A stretch of DNA of 64,000 bases from Defluviicoccus sp. (GCA_022823775.1 JAJEHI010000010.1:19748-83747), one strand, 5' to 3'; counted from the stretch's first letter, positions 42,585-50,778 are shown. Notes: generated by a model not told the origin, from the sequence alone. Numbers and translations: made by a program.

Positions 42585-43028
42585 TCAGTACCCGAATGCG
42601 TATTGGCCGCCAGGCAACAGCGTAAAGGCGCCTTTCCGAAGGATGTCGCGGCCAATGATGGCCTGATATCTGCTGCGTCCGGCACCTTCCGGGCTGAGGC
42701 CGGGTGCGAGAACCGACCCGGCCAAATCCCAATTCTCCGATGCTATGAGATCCTCTTTGCTGTCCTGATCCAGCAGGAAGAAGAATTGCACCGGGTAGAG
42801 GGACACTTCCACGGCGGGGCCTACGGTATGCAGCGTTCTTTGCCCCCGCGGCTCCAGCTGAAGATAGTCGACGACCGGCTTAAGGATGCAGGAACTCAGC
42901 GCCCCGGTGTCGAACAAGGCGGGGCACATATGGGGGTCGACGCTTTTTGCCGAGACGCCTTCCGGAAGGATGCCAACCGCGCGGATCGGCCCGGCGTTCC
43001 ACTCAAAGCGGCCTGAGAGAACCGGCGT
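42585..43028 (-). CDS. retropepsin-like aspartic protease domain protein, non-canonical start
   Basis: A small protein with the retroviral-type aspartic protease motif 'ALFDTGALSSC' and the later 'AIIGRDILRKGAFTL', which matches the second conserved block of bacterial retropepsin-like proteins. The first ATG (42929) is only six residues before the catalytic Asp, too close for a full beta-barrel. The frame is open and protein-like further upstream ('GRFEWNAGPIRAVGILPEG') back to a stop near 43065, with no ATG, GTG or TTG. The most plausible start is an ACG at 43028 inside the 3' end of the upstream gene, giving about 147 residues. A mutated start or translational coupling are alternatives. The base composition is lower in GC than neighbours, suggesting transfer. 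Confidence 0.55.
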   Translation of the reverse strand, partial: TPVLSGRFEWNAGPIRAVGILPEGVSAKSVDPHMCPALFDTGALSSCILKPVVDYLQLEPRGQRTLHTVGPAVEVSLYPVQFFFLLDQDSKEDLIASENWDLAGSVLAPGLSPEGAGRSRYQAIIGRDILRKGAFTLLPGGQYAFGY

Positions 43029-43281
43029 GAGACAGATATCCGAGATCGACGGGCTGATCGGTCACTTCCTGGATGGAGAACCGCCCATCGGCGTACATGT
43101 TGGAACCTGCGACGAACGCATCCCGGCCCGTATCGAAGAAATCGATTATCTCTGCGTCCCGCATGAGCGCGAATTTGTTGCGATGTTCTCTTGGAATATC
43201 CGGCAGGCGCTTCCGGAACGCGCGGTAGTTCCGCTCGACCTCTTCCTGTTGAGTCGGCCTTTCGGTTTGACCGTTGTCCAT
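43003..43281 (-). CDS. 92-residue partner of the retropepsin-like protein, unknown function
   Basis: Starts at ATG 43281 with GGAGG 8 bases upstream, an excellent site. The 92 residues have a charged N-terminus ('RPTQQEEVERNYRAFRKRLP') and a core 'KFALMRDAEIIDFFDTGRDA' followed by 'GRFSIQEVTDQPVDLGYLSHA', a pattern I associate with small proteins encoded just upstream of bacterial retropepsin-like genes. No signal peptide or membrane segment. Its end overlaps the retropepsin-like frame, so the two form one translational unit. Function unknown. Confidence 0.75.
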   Translation of the reverse strand: MDNGQTERPTQQEEVERNYRAFRKRLPDIPREHRNKFALMRDAEIIDFFDTGRDAFVAGSNMYADGRFSIQEVTDQPVDLGYLSHAGSLRPL

Positions 43282-43520
43282 CGAAAGCCTCCATTGCCCG
43301 TGGAGCAGCGTACTTTCGATACGGCAGACTGTCATTCCGGGAAAAGCTCGATGAAGCAGATTTCCCGCTCTTGCCCACAGATGGCGGGAGCGATTCCTCA
43401 GCCCCGATCAAGGAGTTCCGGCGCTCGCAACCGGTTTGAGAAGTTGTTGCTCAGACTTTTTTCGCCGGATGCCCTGTCGGCAATACCCGACTATCTTCCC
43501 CGGACAAGGCGCGAGTCGGG

Positions 43521-44258
43521 TCAGCGGAGGCCGCGCTGTTTCCGGATCGTGTCCCAGGCCGCGTTGATCGCGGCCATGCGCTCGGTGGCGATCTGCACAA
43601 AATCCTCCGGCATGCCCTGCGCGGTCAGCCGGTCGGGGTGGTTCTCCCGGGTGAGCTTGAGCCACGCCGCGCGCACGTCTTCGTCCGGGGCGTCGTGGTC
43701 GACGCCGAGCACGGCATAGGGGTCGGACTTCCGGTCGCTCTCGTGGTTCGCCCGGATCCGCCGGTAGGTGGTCTCGTCGAAGCCGAAGATCCCGGCCACC
43801 CGCTCCAGATAGTCGAGCTCGGCCGGGTGCAGCACGCCGTCCGCGTTGGCGATGTAGAACAGCGCGTCGAGCAATTCTTCCAGCACCGCCGGGTTGGCGG
43901 CGAACATCGCGGCGACCTGGCGGGCGTAGGGCTCGAACCCGCGCGCGTCCTTGCGCGCCTGGTCGAACACCCGCCCGACATTCTTCATCTCCTCGGGCGG
44001 CACGTGGAAGACACGGCGGAAGGCGGCGATCTCGTCCTTCGTCACCCTTCCGTCGGCCTTGGCCATCTTGGCGCAGAGCGCGATCACCGCGATGGTGAAG
44101 GCGATCTCGCGGGTGGCGGCCCGCCCGTCGCCGGAGTCCGGGGAGGCCCGCATCCGGTCGACCGCGTGCCCCGCCACCGCGCCGAGCAGCGCGCCGATCG
44201 GCCCGCCCAGCGCGAACCCGGCGGCGCCGCCGATGATCTTCCCCCAGATACCGGCCAT
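43521..44258 (-). CDS. djlA: DjlA-like co-chaperone (TerB and J domains)
   Basis: A 245-residue protein. A glycine-rich hydrophobic N-terminus ('IIGGAAGFALGGPIGALLGAVAGHAVD') may anchor it to the membrane. A TerB-like helical domain follows (about residues 50-165, 'ALCAKMAKADGRVTKDEIAAF', 'ALFYIANADGVLHPAELDYL'). The C-terminal J domain has the essential 'HPD' in 'RENHPDRLTAQG' and should stimulate DnaK. This domain order is that of DjlA. It stands alone, about 240 bp from the retropepsin pair. Confidence 0.88.
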   Translation of the reverse strand: MAGIWGKIIGGAAGFALGGPIGALLGAVAGHAVDRMRASPDSGDGRAATREIAFTIAVIALCAKMAKADGRVTKDEIAAFRRVFHVPPEEMKNVGRVFDQARKDARGFEPYARQVAAMFAANPAVLEELLDALFYIANADGVLHPAELDYLERVAGIFGFDETTYRRIRANHESDRKSDPYAVLGVDHDAPDEDVRAAWLKLTRENHPDRLTAQGMPEDFVQIATERMAAINAAWDTIRKQRGLR

Positions 44259-44566
44259 CCGGCCCTCCTCCGCCGAGCGCGGGCAATCTAACGCATTTTT
44301 CGGCCGGGCACGATCAGCGCCGGCTGCCGCCCGAGAGCCCTCACCCCGGCCCTCTCCCCGCTGGGGAGAGGGGGCTCGCTCGCCGAGTCCCTCTTACCTT
44401 CTCCCCTCCCGCTTGCGGGAGGGGCCGGGGGAGGGCCGGGCGAGCGGGTACAGCCCGGATAGATAGGTAACGGAATAGACCGGATAGATGGGGTACAGGT
44501 TATGGCATGGGCAGCGGCTTGATTTCAGCCTGGAACGAAGCAAAGTAATGCGTCTCCGCCGCCATC
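44259..44566. other. intergenic region with repeats upstream of the toxin-like pair
   Basis: This 308 bp gap has no gene. It carries a stem-forming block around 44341-44372 (CCTCACCCC...GGGGAGAGGGG), the inverted copy of the 39 bp repeat, and a short direct repeat CCGGATAGAT at about 44455 and 44480. The latter lies in an AT-richer stretch that may contain the promoter for the following plus-strand pair. Confidence 0.5.
44397..44435 (-). repeat. 39 bp dispersed palindromic repeat, copy 2 (inverted)
   Basis: Reverse complement of the unit at 36149-36187 with one base difference; core hairpin CCCTCCCGC-TT-GCGGGAGGG. Both copies are intergenic and next to the same type of G/C stem block. Confidence 0.75.
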
Positions 44567-45172
44567 GTGTATACGGTGGACGCGAACGGAAAGGTTTCGG
44601 TCATGGCCGCCGCCGGTGCACAGGTGCCGCTGAACAGCGATGCGATACGCAACGTGGGACGGGTGTTGCCGTGGTTGGCCCGCTCGCCGGGTCGGCCGGA
44701 CAGGGAACGGTTCGGAACCGCCAACCTCGCAGGGACGCCGGACGGCGAAAGCCGGACCGCCGTGGCTGCCCTCGAACGCAACCTTCGCGAGCGCCACGAC
44801 TCGGTTCATGCCGCCATCTCCGCGATGACGGAAAAACTCCGGGTCGAGGTCGAGTCGGCCGCCGCGGACACCGTGATCGACCCCGACGGAACGGGGGTCC
44901 AGGCGCTGGAAGAGGCGGAGGAGTATTTCCGCGCCGAATGTGGCGAGCTGCGGGATATCCGAAAGGCGCTCGACGGATCGGGGGCACAATCGGCGTACGG
45001 CCCGGGCGTGTTCGACGAGTTGGAGCGTCTGGATCGTCTCTTCTTCGGCATCGTCCGGTGCTGTCAGGAAATCCGCTGGGCCGTGATGGTCCATGACGGG
45101 GTGGCGTCGCCGACGACCGGGAGGATGCATGAGAGCGGCGCCGAATTGGTTTCCTCGTTGACCGACTCCTGA
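44567..45172 (+). CDS. 201-residue protein preceding a RelE-like toxin, unknown function
   Basis: No family recognised. The product is mostly helical after residue 65, with an acidic, coiled-coil-like middle ('VAALERNLRERHDSVHAAIS', 'QALEEAEEYFRAECGELRDI') and a tail rich in Ser and Gly. It is soluble, without signal or membrane segment. The GTG at 44567 gives 201 residues; an ATG at 44603 preceded by GGAAAGG would give 189 and may be the true start. It ends 4 bp before the RelE-like gene, so the two are probably one operon. If the pair is a toxin-antitoxin module, this would be an unusually long antitoxin without a recognisable DNA-binding domain. Confidence 0.6.
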   Translation: MYTVDANGKVSVMAAAGAQVPLNSDAIRNVGRVLPWLARSPGRPDRERFGTANLAGTPDGESRTAVAALERNLRERHDSVHAAISAMTEKLRVEVESAAADTVIDPDGTGVQALEEAEEYFRAECGELRDIRKALDGSGAQSAYGPGVFDELERLDRLFFGIVRCCQEIRWAVMVHDGVASPTTGRMHESGAELVSSLTDS

Positions 45173-45176
45173 ACCG

Positions 45177-45467
45177 GTGAACGGATCCGCCCCGCGAATC
45201 CGGGCATTCGAAGAACCGACCGGGCCGTTCCGGCAACAGGTGAAACGACTTCCCCCTCGGATGAAACGGGAGTTGGCAAAGGTCGTGGACGAGTTGCTGG
45301 CGGGCGCGCCGCCGCCCGGACGGCGATACGAAAAGCTGAGAACCGGCAGAAATCTCCACTCCGTCAGGCTGAACCGGCAATACCGTTTCGTGTTCCTGGT
45401 CCGGGAGAACGGCAATGCGGTGCCAGTCGCCGTCGGGCCGCACGACGAGGCATATCGCGTTGTGTGA
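45177..45467 (+). CDS. RelE/ParE-superfamily toxin-like protein
   Basis: A 96-residue protein with the RelE/ParE-like layout: two N-terminal helices ('FRQQVKRLPPRMKRELAKVV'), a basic segment ('RRYEKLRTGRNLHSVRLN') and C-terminal strands 'RQYRFVFLVRENG' and 'VAVGPHDEAYRVV'. The 'VRLNRQYRFVF' and 'GPHDEAY' blocks are common in this toxin group, which includes ribosome-dependent mRNA endonucleases and gyrase inhibitors. It starts with GTG at 45177, 4 bp after the preceding gene. Activity cannot be judged from sequence; the upstream partner is atypical. Confidence 0.7.
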   Translation: MNGSAPRIRAFEEPTGPFRQQVKRLPPRMKRELAKVVDELLAGAPPPGRRYEKLRTGRNLHSVRLNRQYRFVFLVRENGNAVPVAVGPHDEAYRVV

Positions 45468-45549
45468 CGCGCGTTCGCTGCCCCGGGACGCTTCCGCGTC
45501 GTGCGGTGCGCGGCTATCCTGACCGGGGACCGGACGGAGCCAGCTTGCC

Positions 45550-46344
45550 TTGAGCGACACCATCGACACGATCGCCGATCCGGAAGAGCTCAGACGGCTG
45601 TGCCGGGAGGGGGCGTATTCCGGCCCGACCTCGGGCCATGCGGCGGGGTACGTGCAGGCCAACATGGTGATCCTGCCGGCGGCCGAGGCGGAGGACTTCG
45701 CCGCCTATTGCAGGAACAACCCCCGCCCCTGTCCGGTGCTGGAGATCCTCGACCGCGGCGATCCGGTGCCGCGAAAGACCGCGCCCGGCGCGGACATCCG
45801 CACCGACCTGCCGCGCTACCGCGTGTTCCGCAACGGCGAATGCGTCGACGAGCCGACGGAGATAACCGGCGTCTGGCGCGACGACCTGGTGACTTTCCTG
45901 CTCGGCTGCTCGTTCATCGCCGAGGAGGCGCTGCAGAACGCCGGGCTGGAGATCCGCCACATCGCCGAGACCGGCTACGTCTCGATGTACCGGACCGACC
46001 GCGAGACCGTTCCGGTCGGCGCCTTCGAGGGCCCGATGGTGGTCTCGATGCGCCCCTTCACGCCGGAGGACGCCGACCGCGCTGAAGAGATCACCCGGCG
46101 CTACCCGATGGCGCATGGCGGGCCGATCCATCGCGGCGATCCGGCGGCGATCGGCATCCGCGACATCGCCCGGCCCGAATACGGCAGGCCGGTGACCGTG
46201 GACGACGACCAGATCCCGGTATTCTGGGCCTGCGGGGTGACGCCGCAGGAGGCGATCCTCAACGCCCGGCCCTCGCTCGCCGTCACCCACATGCCGGGCT
46301 GCATGTTCGTCGGCGACCGCACCGCGGAATCGACCCGGGTCTGA
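45550..46344 (+). CDS. UPF0317/DUF1445 family putative hydro-lyase
   Basis: A 264-residue member of the UPF0317 (YcsI-like) family, annotated as putative hydro-lyases; a mammalian relative carries D-glutamate cyclase activity. Family blocks visible are 'SGHAAGYVQANMVILPA' near residue 28, 'VTFLLGCSFIAEEAL', 'VVSMRPFTPEDADRA' and the C-terminal 'IPVFWACGVTPQEA' with 'THMPGCMFVGD'. The start is a TTG at 45550; no ATG gives the conserved N-terminus. It is 14 bp upstream of an FAD-linked oxidase gene, so the pair likely acts on one hydroxy- or amino-acid. The exact reaction is not known. Confidence 0.85.
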   Translation: MSDTIDTIADPEELRRLCREGAYSGPTSGHAAGYVQANMVILPAAEAEDFAAYCRNNPRPCPVLEILDRGDPVPRKTAPGADIRTDLPRYRVFRNGECVDEPTEITGVWRDDLVTFLLGCSFIAEEALQNAGLEIRHIAETGYVSMYRTDRETVPVGAFEGPMVVSMRPFTPEDADRAEEITRRYPMAHGGPIHRGDPAAIGIRDIARPEYGRPVTVDDDQIPVFWACGVTPQEAILNARPSLAVTHMPGCMFVGDRTAESTRV

Positions 46345-46358
46345 CGGGAGAAGCTCCA

Positions 46359-47753
46359 ATGGCCACGACGCTCGCCATCGACGGCCTCGCCGACCGGCTC
46401 CGGGAAGTCCTCGGAGACCGGGTCTCCACCTCCGCCGTCGTGCGCGAGGGGCACGGGCGCGACGAATCGCACCACCGGCCCTTCCCGCCCGACATCGTGG
46501 CGTTCCCCGAATCGGTGGAGGAAGTGGTCGCCGTCGTCGGGCTCTGCCGCGAGCACGGCACGCCGATGATCCCGTTCGGCGTCGGCACCTCGCTCGAAGG
46601 CCATGTCGCCGCGCTCCAGGGCGGGGTGTCGATCGACATGTCGCGGATGAACCGGGTGATCGAGGTCAACGCCGCCGACCTCGACGTCCGGGTCGAGCCC
46701 GGCGTCACCCGCAAGCAGCTCAACGCCCATCTCCGCGACACCGGGCTGTTCTTCCCGATAGACCCCGGGGCGGACGCCACCGTCGGCGGCATGACGGCCA
46801 CGCGCGCGTCCGGGACCAACGCGGTGCGCTACGGCACGATGCGCGACAACGTGCTGGGGCTGACCGTCGTGCTGGCCGACGGGCGGACCGTCCGCACCGG
46901 CACGCGGGCGCGCAAGTCCTCGGCGGGCTACGACCTGACGCGGCTCTTCGTCGGATCGGAAGGGACGCTCGGCGTGATCGTCGAGGTGACCCTCCGGCTC
47001 TCCGGCATCCCGGAGGCGATCTCGGCCGCGGTCTGCGCCTTCCCGAGCGTCGGCGACGCGGTCGAGACCTGCATCGCGATCATCCAGGCGGGCGTGCCGG
47101 TCGCGCGGATCGAGCTCGCCGACGAGGTGCAGATGAAGGCGATCAACCTCTGGTCCAAGACCGACCTGCCGGCCCGCCCGGTGCTCTTCTTCGAGTTCCA
47201 CGGCAGCGAGGCCTCGGTCGCCGAGCAGGCCGAGACCGCGCAGGCGATCGCCGCGGACAACGGCGGCACCGGGTTCGAGTGGGCGACCCGCCAGGAGGAC
47301 CGCAACGTCCTCTGGCAGGCGCGCCACGACGCGCATTACGCCAATATGGGTCTCCGACCGGGCCGCCGCGCCTGGCCCACCGACGTCTGCGTGCCGATCT
47401 CCCGGCTCGCCGAGTGCATCGCCGAGACGCGTGCGGACATCGCCGCGACGGACCTGCTCGCGCCCATCGTGGGCCATGTCGGGGACGGCAATTTCCACAT
47501 CGATTTCGTGATCGATCCCGACGACGACTCCGAACTCGCGGCGGCGACCCGGGTCAACGAGCGCCTGATCGAGCGCGCGCTCGCGATGGGCGGCACCTGT
47601 ACCGGCGAGCACGGCGTCGGCTACGGCAAGAAGAAGTACCTCGCCGCCGAGCACGGCGAGGGCGTCTCCGTCATGCGCGCGATCAAGCAGGCGCTCGACC
47701 CCGCCAACCTGATGAACCCCGGAAAGATCGTCGATCCCGAGACGGCGGGCTGA
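46359..47753 (+). CDS. FAD-linked oxidase, D-lactate dehydrogenase/GlcD type
   Basis: A 464-residue flavoprotein of the PCMH/VAO family, oxidising a D-2-hydroxy acid and passing electrons to cytochrome or quinone. The FAD domain shows 'PMIPFGVGTSLEGHV', 'GATVGGMTATRASGTNAVRYG'-like segments ('ADATVGGMTATRASG') and 'LFVGSEGTLGVIVEV'. The C-terminal domain has the metal/substrate motif 'GHVGDGNFHID' and 'GGTCTGEHGVGYGKKKYL', typical of D-lactate dehydrogenase (cytochrome) and GlcD. ATG at 46359. No iron-sulfur partner (GlcF) is adjacent, so it is probably a single-chain enzyme. Confidence 0.88.
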   Translation: MATTLAIDGLADRLREVLGDRVSTSAVVREGHGRDESHHRPFPPDIVAFPESVEEVVAVVGLCREHGTPMIPFGVGTSLEGHVAALQGGVSIDMSRMNRVIEVNAADLDVRVEPGVTRKQLNAHLRDTGLFFPIDPGADATVGGMTATRASGTNAVRYGTMRDNVLGLTVVLADGRTVRTGTRARKSSAGYDLTRLFVGSEGTLGVIVEVTLRLSGIPEAISAAVCAFPSVGDAVETCIAIIQAGVPVARIELADEVQMKAINLWSKTDLPARPVLFFEFHGSEASVAEQAETAQAIAADNGGTGFEWATRQEDRNVLWQARHDAHYANMGLRPGRRAWPTDVCVPISRLAECIAETRADIAATDLLAPIVGHVGDGNFHIDFVIDPDDDSELAAATRVNERLIERALAMGGTCTGEHGVGYGKKKYLAAEHGEGVSVMRAIKQALDPANLMNPGKIVDPETAG

Positions 47754-47841
47754 ACGGGGACGCTTGCCGGGGAGGAGGGCGCGTTTCTTCGCCGCCATGA
47801 CCCCCGCCCGGGTAGCGGCGAAACCCTCTCCGCCCCCCGGT

Positions 47842-47890
47842 GTCACCCCGGCCTTGTGCCATTGCTGTCCGGTTTAACTTCGGGACGACC
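47842..47890 (+). repeat. dispersed repeat, CACCCCGGCCTTG / GTCCGGTTTAACTTCGGG family
   Basis: The first half (GTCACCCCGGCCTTGTGCC) recurs at 54215 and, slightly altered, at 63901. The second half, 24 bases from 47864 to 47887, recurs exactly at 63827-63850. A diverged version is at about 53842. All copies are intergenic. Confidence 0.7.
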
Positions 47891-47950
47891 TTCGTAACGA
47901 CGGGGGGCGCGGGCCGCCGGTGCGGCTGTCCTCCGGCATCCCCCCTTTGT

Positions 47951-48063
47951 CGTCATGCCCGGACTTGTTCCGGGCATCCACGTGGGGCCACCGCCTCGTT
48001 CCCTCCCGGCGCGCACCGCGATGCGGTGAGACGTGGATGGCCGGAACAAGTCCGGCCATGACG
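47951..48063 (+). repeat. paired inverted-arm element, about 113 bp, copy 1
   Basis: A left arm of about 32 bp (CGTCATGCCCGGACTTGTTC at its start, itself an imperfect hairpin) and a right arm that is its near reverse complement (48031-48063) enclose a spacer of about 48 bp. The same arrangement, with a related spacer (shared CCGCCTCG...CCCT), occurs at 50883-50994. The two copies thus look like duplicates of one mobile palindromic unit (REP doublet or MITE-like). No terminal target duplication was identified. Confidence 0.75.
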
Positions 48064-48272
48064 GCGGGGAGGAGGGTGACAGCGACGGGCGATGCCGGCG
48101 CGCCGAAATTCGTGTCCCGACTCGCGCGAACCGTCGAAAACCCGCTTGTACTCATGTCTCGCGCCCCGTCCGCCGGAATTGAACCGGACAGCAGTGGAAC
48201 GAGTCCGGGCATGACGGAGGAAATGTCGCGGGCCCCGGCTTCGGCCGCGGCTCGAGCCCGAACGGAAACGCC

Positions 48273-48533
48273 CTACGGCGTCCGCCTGACGGGTTCCAGC
48301 GCGAACCCGTCGGGACAGTAGGCGTCGCCGTTGGCGCGCCAGAGAATTTCGGTCGTCTTCGTCTTCTCGAACAGCGAGCCACTTACCGCCGAGCAGGTGC
48401 ACGCCATCGTCTGGCAGGCGAGCGCGAGGTTGGGAACCCTCTCGCGCTTGGCGCGCTCGGCGCTCCCGCATGCCGCGAGGGACAAGGAGAGCGCCGCCGC
48501 CAAGGAGACCGTGATCGCACGCTGCAACGCCAT
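48273..48533 (-). CDS. small cysteine-rich lipoprotein, unknown function
   Basis: An 86-residue protein with a signal peptide ending in a lipobox ('LSLAAC', acylated Cys22). The mature part of about 65 residues contains four more cysteines ('ACQTMACTCS' and 'DAYCPDGF') and a 'TTEILWRANGDAYCPDG' segment. No family recognised. It would be anchored to the inner or outer membrane on the periplasmic side; the cysteines may form disulfides or bind metal. It stands alone between repeat regions, 60 bp from the next minus-strand gene. Confidence 0.75.
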   Translation of the reverse strand: MALQRAITVSLAAALSLSLAACGSAERAKRERVPNLALACQTMACTCSAVSGSLFEKTKTTEILWRANGDAYCPDGFALEPVRRTP

Positions 48534-48593
48534 CGCGGTACTGGTCCTCCGTCCGAAGGGAGCGTGGAGAATTAGGGACGATCCGGCCGTGCG

Positions 48594-49589
48594 TCAACGC
48601 GGCCGCATACCGACCCCGTGCCCCTTGTTGACGAAGCGGAGATCGAACGCGGACAGGTGGTCCATCTCCGCCGGGTAGACGCCGGCGCGAACCATCGCCT
48701 CGAAGAACGCCGTAAGCCTTTCCATCGTCATGGCGCCGATGCCGAGCTTCGGCGCGTCGCCCGAATCGACGATGCCGTGCTCCTTCATCTTGGCGATCCC
48801 GTAGGCGATCAGCGCGTCGGGCATCTCGGGGTTCGTCTTCTTGATGAGGCGGTTGCCGGGCCCGGGATCGCCGTAAAGATAGCTGTACCAGCCCTCGATC
48901 GACGCGTTCAGGAAGCGTTGCACGACCGAGGGCTTGCTCGCCGCAAGCTCTTTGGAAACGGTCACCAGGGTGGAATAGGCCGGCCAGCCGGTGTCGGCGA
49001 TCAGGAACACCTTCGCTTTGACGCCTTCCCGCAGCGCCATGAAGGGCTCGGACGTGACGTAGCCTTGCTGGATCGCGTCCTCGTTCACCAGGAAAGGCGC
49101 GAGATTGAAGGTGTAGCGGCGGATCTGGCTCTCCTCGAACCCGAAACGAAGCTCGAAGAAGCGCCACCAGGTATCGCGGGCATCGGCCGAGATCATGATC
49201 GGCCGGCCCTTCATCTGCGGGATGGAGCGGACGGACGACGTGGGATGGGCGAGAAGGACCTGCGGGTCCTTCTGGAAGAACGCCGCGACCGTGACCATCG
49301 GGATGTCGTTCTTGAGAAAGTTCAGCCCTTCGGCGTTGTTGCTGATCATCGCCGCGTCGAGCACGCCCGCCGCCAGCAGCTGGTTGTGGTTCACCTGCGG
49401 CCCGCCCTGGCGGATCGTCACGTCGAGCCCGTATTTCGCGTAGCGGCCCTCGGCCAGAGCCTGGTAGAAGCCGCCGTGCTCGGCCTCCGCCTTCCAGTTG
49501 GTGCCGAAGACGAACTTCTCCGCCGCCTGGATCGGGACCGCCAGGGCAAGCGAGAGAAAGGCGCCCAGGAAGGCGGTCGGCGCGCGCAT
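48594..49589 (-). CDS. NMT1/THI5-like ABC substrate-binding protein
   Basis: A 331-residue periplasmic binding protein of the NMT1/SsuA type (domain PF09084), which bind thiamine precursors, sulfonates, nitrate or similar small molecules. The signal peptide spans about residues 1-23 ('FLGAFLSLALAVPIQAA'). The mature start 'EKFVFGTNWKAEAEHGGFYQALAEG' is a typical lobe-1 N-terminus. The ATG at 49589 is chosen because it opens this signal. No permease or ATPase gene accompanies it; it lies 10 bp downstream of the acyl-CoA-dehydrogenase-like gene, so it probably binds a substrate or product of that enzyme. Confidence 0.85.
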   Translation of the reverse strand: MRAPTAFLGAFLSLALAVPIQAAEKFVFGTNWKAEAEHGGFYQALAEGRYAKYGLDVTIRQGGPQVNHNQLLAAGVLDAAMISNNAEGLNFLKNDIPMVTVAAFFQKDPQVLLAHPTSSVRSIPQMKGRPIMISADARDTWWRFFELRFGFEESQIRRYTFNLAPFLVNEDAIQQGYVTSEPFMALREGVKAKVFLIADTGWPAYSTLVTVSKELAASKPSVVQRFLNASIEGWYSYLYGDPGPGNRLIKKTNPEMPDALIAYGIAKMKEHGIVDSGDAPKLGIGAMTMERLTAFFEAMVRAGVYPAEMDHLSAFDLRFVNKGHGVGMRPR

Positions 49590-49599
49590 CGGCAGCCTC

Positions 49600-50778
49600 T
49601 TACAGGCGGGGATCGACCGAGGGCAGGCCGAACCTGATCCGCCCGGCATTGGTCGCCTGCATGTCCCAGGCCTGGGTGATCTGTTGCCCCACGGCATGCA
49701 CGTCCCGCCAGGCGCGCATGAAGGGGTTCGCCGCGTCGAGACCGCGCGCCCCGAGCAGCGGGTAGAGACGTTCCACCGCGCGGATCGAGAGCTGCGTGGC
49801 GTAGGCGTTGTTCAGCCGCCAGCGGGCGCGTTGCTCCAGTTCGGGGTGTATGTCGCGTTCGGCGAAATCGGTCGCCTCGACGCTCACCTGGAGCAACAGC
49901 GCCATCGCCGCGTCGATCTCGGCGTTGGCTTCGGCGACGCGGGCCTGCGCGGTCGGCAACTCGGAAAGCTTGACCCCGACCACGCCCACCCTGTCCCGGA
50001 ACTCGTTCTCCACGTAATCGAGCGCGCCGCGCGCGATCCCCACCGCGGGGGCGGAAAAGATCTGGGTGCCCGCCGACCAGATCGAGATCTGGTAGAGCGG
50101 CGCCGAGTTGAGCTCCCGGCTAAGCCCCTTGCCGCCGGAAAGAACGCCCGCCGCCACGGTTCGGTAATCGGGCACGAATACCTCTTTGAGCCGCACCGAC
50201 TTGCTCCCGGTCGCGAGCAGCCCGGTCGCGTTCCAGTCGTCGACGATTTCGAACGAGCCCTTCGGCACCAGCGCGAATCGGGGCTCGGGCGGTCCGTCCT
50301 CCCGCGGCACGAAGACCTGGAGATGGAGCCAGTCGGCGAAATCGACGCCGCTCGAAAAACTCCAGAGCCCGTCGAGCAGGATTCCGTCCTCGACCGGCTC
50401 GGTCTTCGCCCCGGTGACCGAAAGCCCCGAGGCGATGAGCGCCTCGGGACTTTCGCCCCACACGTCGTCCTGCGCCTCGACGCAGTTCATCGAAAGCACC
50501 AGGCTCTGGGCGACCAGGTTGGTGAAGATCCAGGCGCTCGACCCGCAACCGCGGCCGAGCTCTCCGGCGATGTCGATCAGCGCCCGGTTCTCGCATTCGA
50601 GCCCGCCATAGCGCCTCGGCTGGTAGATCCGGTAGAAGCCGGCCTCCAGGAAATCCCGGTGCGTCGAATCGGGGATGCGGCGCAGGGCGTCGGCCTCTTT
50701 CTGGCGGTCCACCAGCACGGGCACCATCGCGGCCGCCCTCTCGGTCAGCGACTCGTGCTGGCTTCCATCCGGTGCCAT
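49600..50778 (-). CDS. acyl-CoA-dehydrogenase-fold flavoprotein (HsaA/DszC-like monooxygenase or dehydrogenase)
   Basis: A 392-residue protein with the acyl-CoA dehydrogenase fold: N-terminal helices ('RRIPDSTHRDFLEAGFYRIY'), a middle beta-domain ('GAKTEPVEDGILLDGLWSFSSG') and a C-terminal four-helix bundle ('RVAEANAEIDAAMALLLQVS', 'LSIRAVERLYPLLGARGLD'). The WSFSSG block is typical of two-component flavin monooxygenases such as HsaA, HpaB-like and DszC, which hydroxylate aromatics using reduced flavin from a partner reductase. No reductase is encoded in the window. The ATG at 50778 has GGAGGA just upstream. Operon with the NMT1-like gene. Substrate unknown. Confidence 0.82.
   Translation of the reverse strand: MAPDGSQHESLTERAAAMVPVLVDRQKEADALRRIPDSTHRDFLEAGFYRIYQPRRYGGLECENRALIDIAGELGRGCGSSAWIFTNLVAQSLVLSMNCVEAQDDVWGESPEALIASGLSVTGAKTEPVEDGILLDGLWSFSSGVDFADWLHLQVFVPREDGPPEPRFALVPKGSFEIVDDWNATGLLATGSKSVRLKEVFVPDYRTVAAGVLSGGKGLSRELNSAPLYQISIWSAGTQIFSAPAVGIARGALDYVENEFRDRVGVVGVKLSELPTAQARVAEANAEIDAAMALLLQVSVEATDFAERDIHPELEQRARWRLNNAYATQLSIRAVERLYPLLGARGLDAANPFMRAWRDVHAVGQQITQAWDMQATNAGRIRFGLPSVDPRL

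Larger units (their letters stand above)
47754..48272. other. 519 bp repeat-filled intergenic region
   Basis: No gene. It contains a repeat of the CACCCCGGCCTTG family (47842-47890), a complete paired-arm element (47951-48063) and a fragment of the same element at about 48196-48237. An inverted, diverged copy of the GTCCGGTTTAACTTCGGGACG motif lies near 48169-48197. The region between two convergent genes seems to be a landing area for palindromic repeats. Confidence 0.6.
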
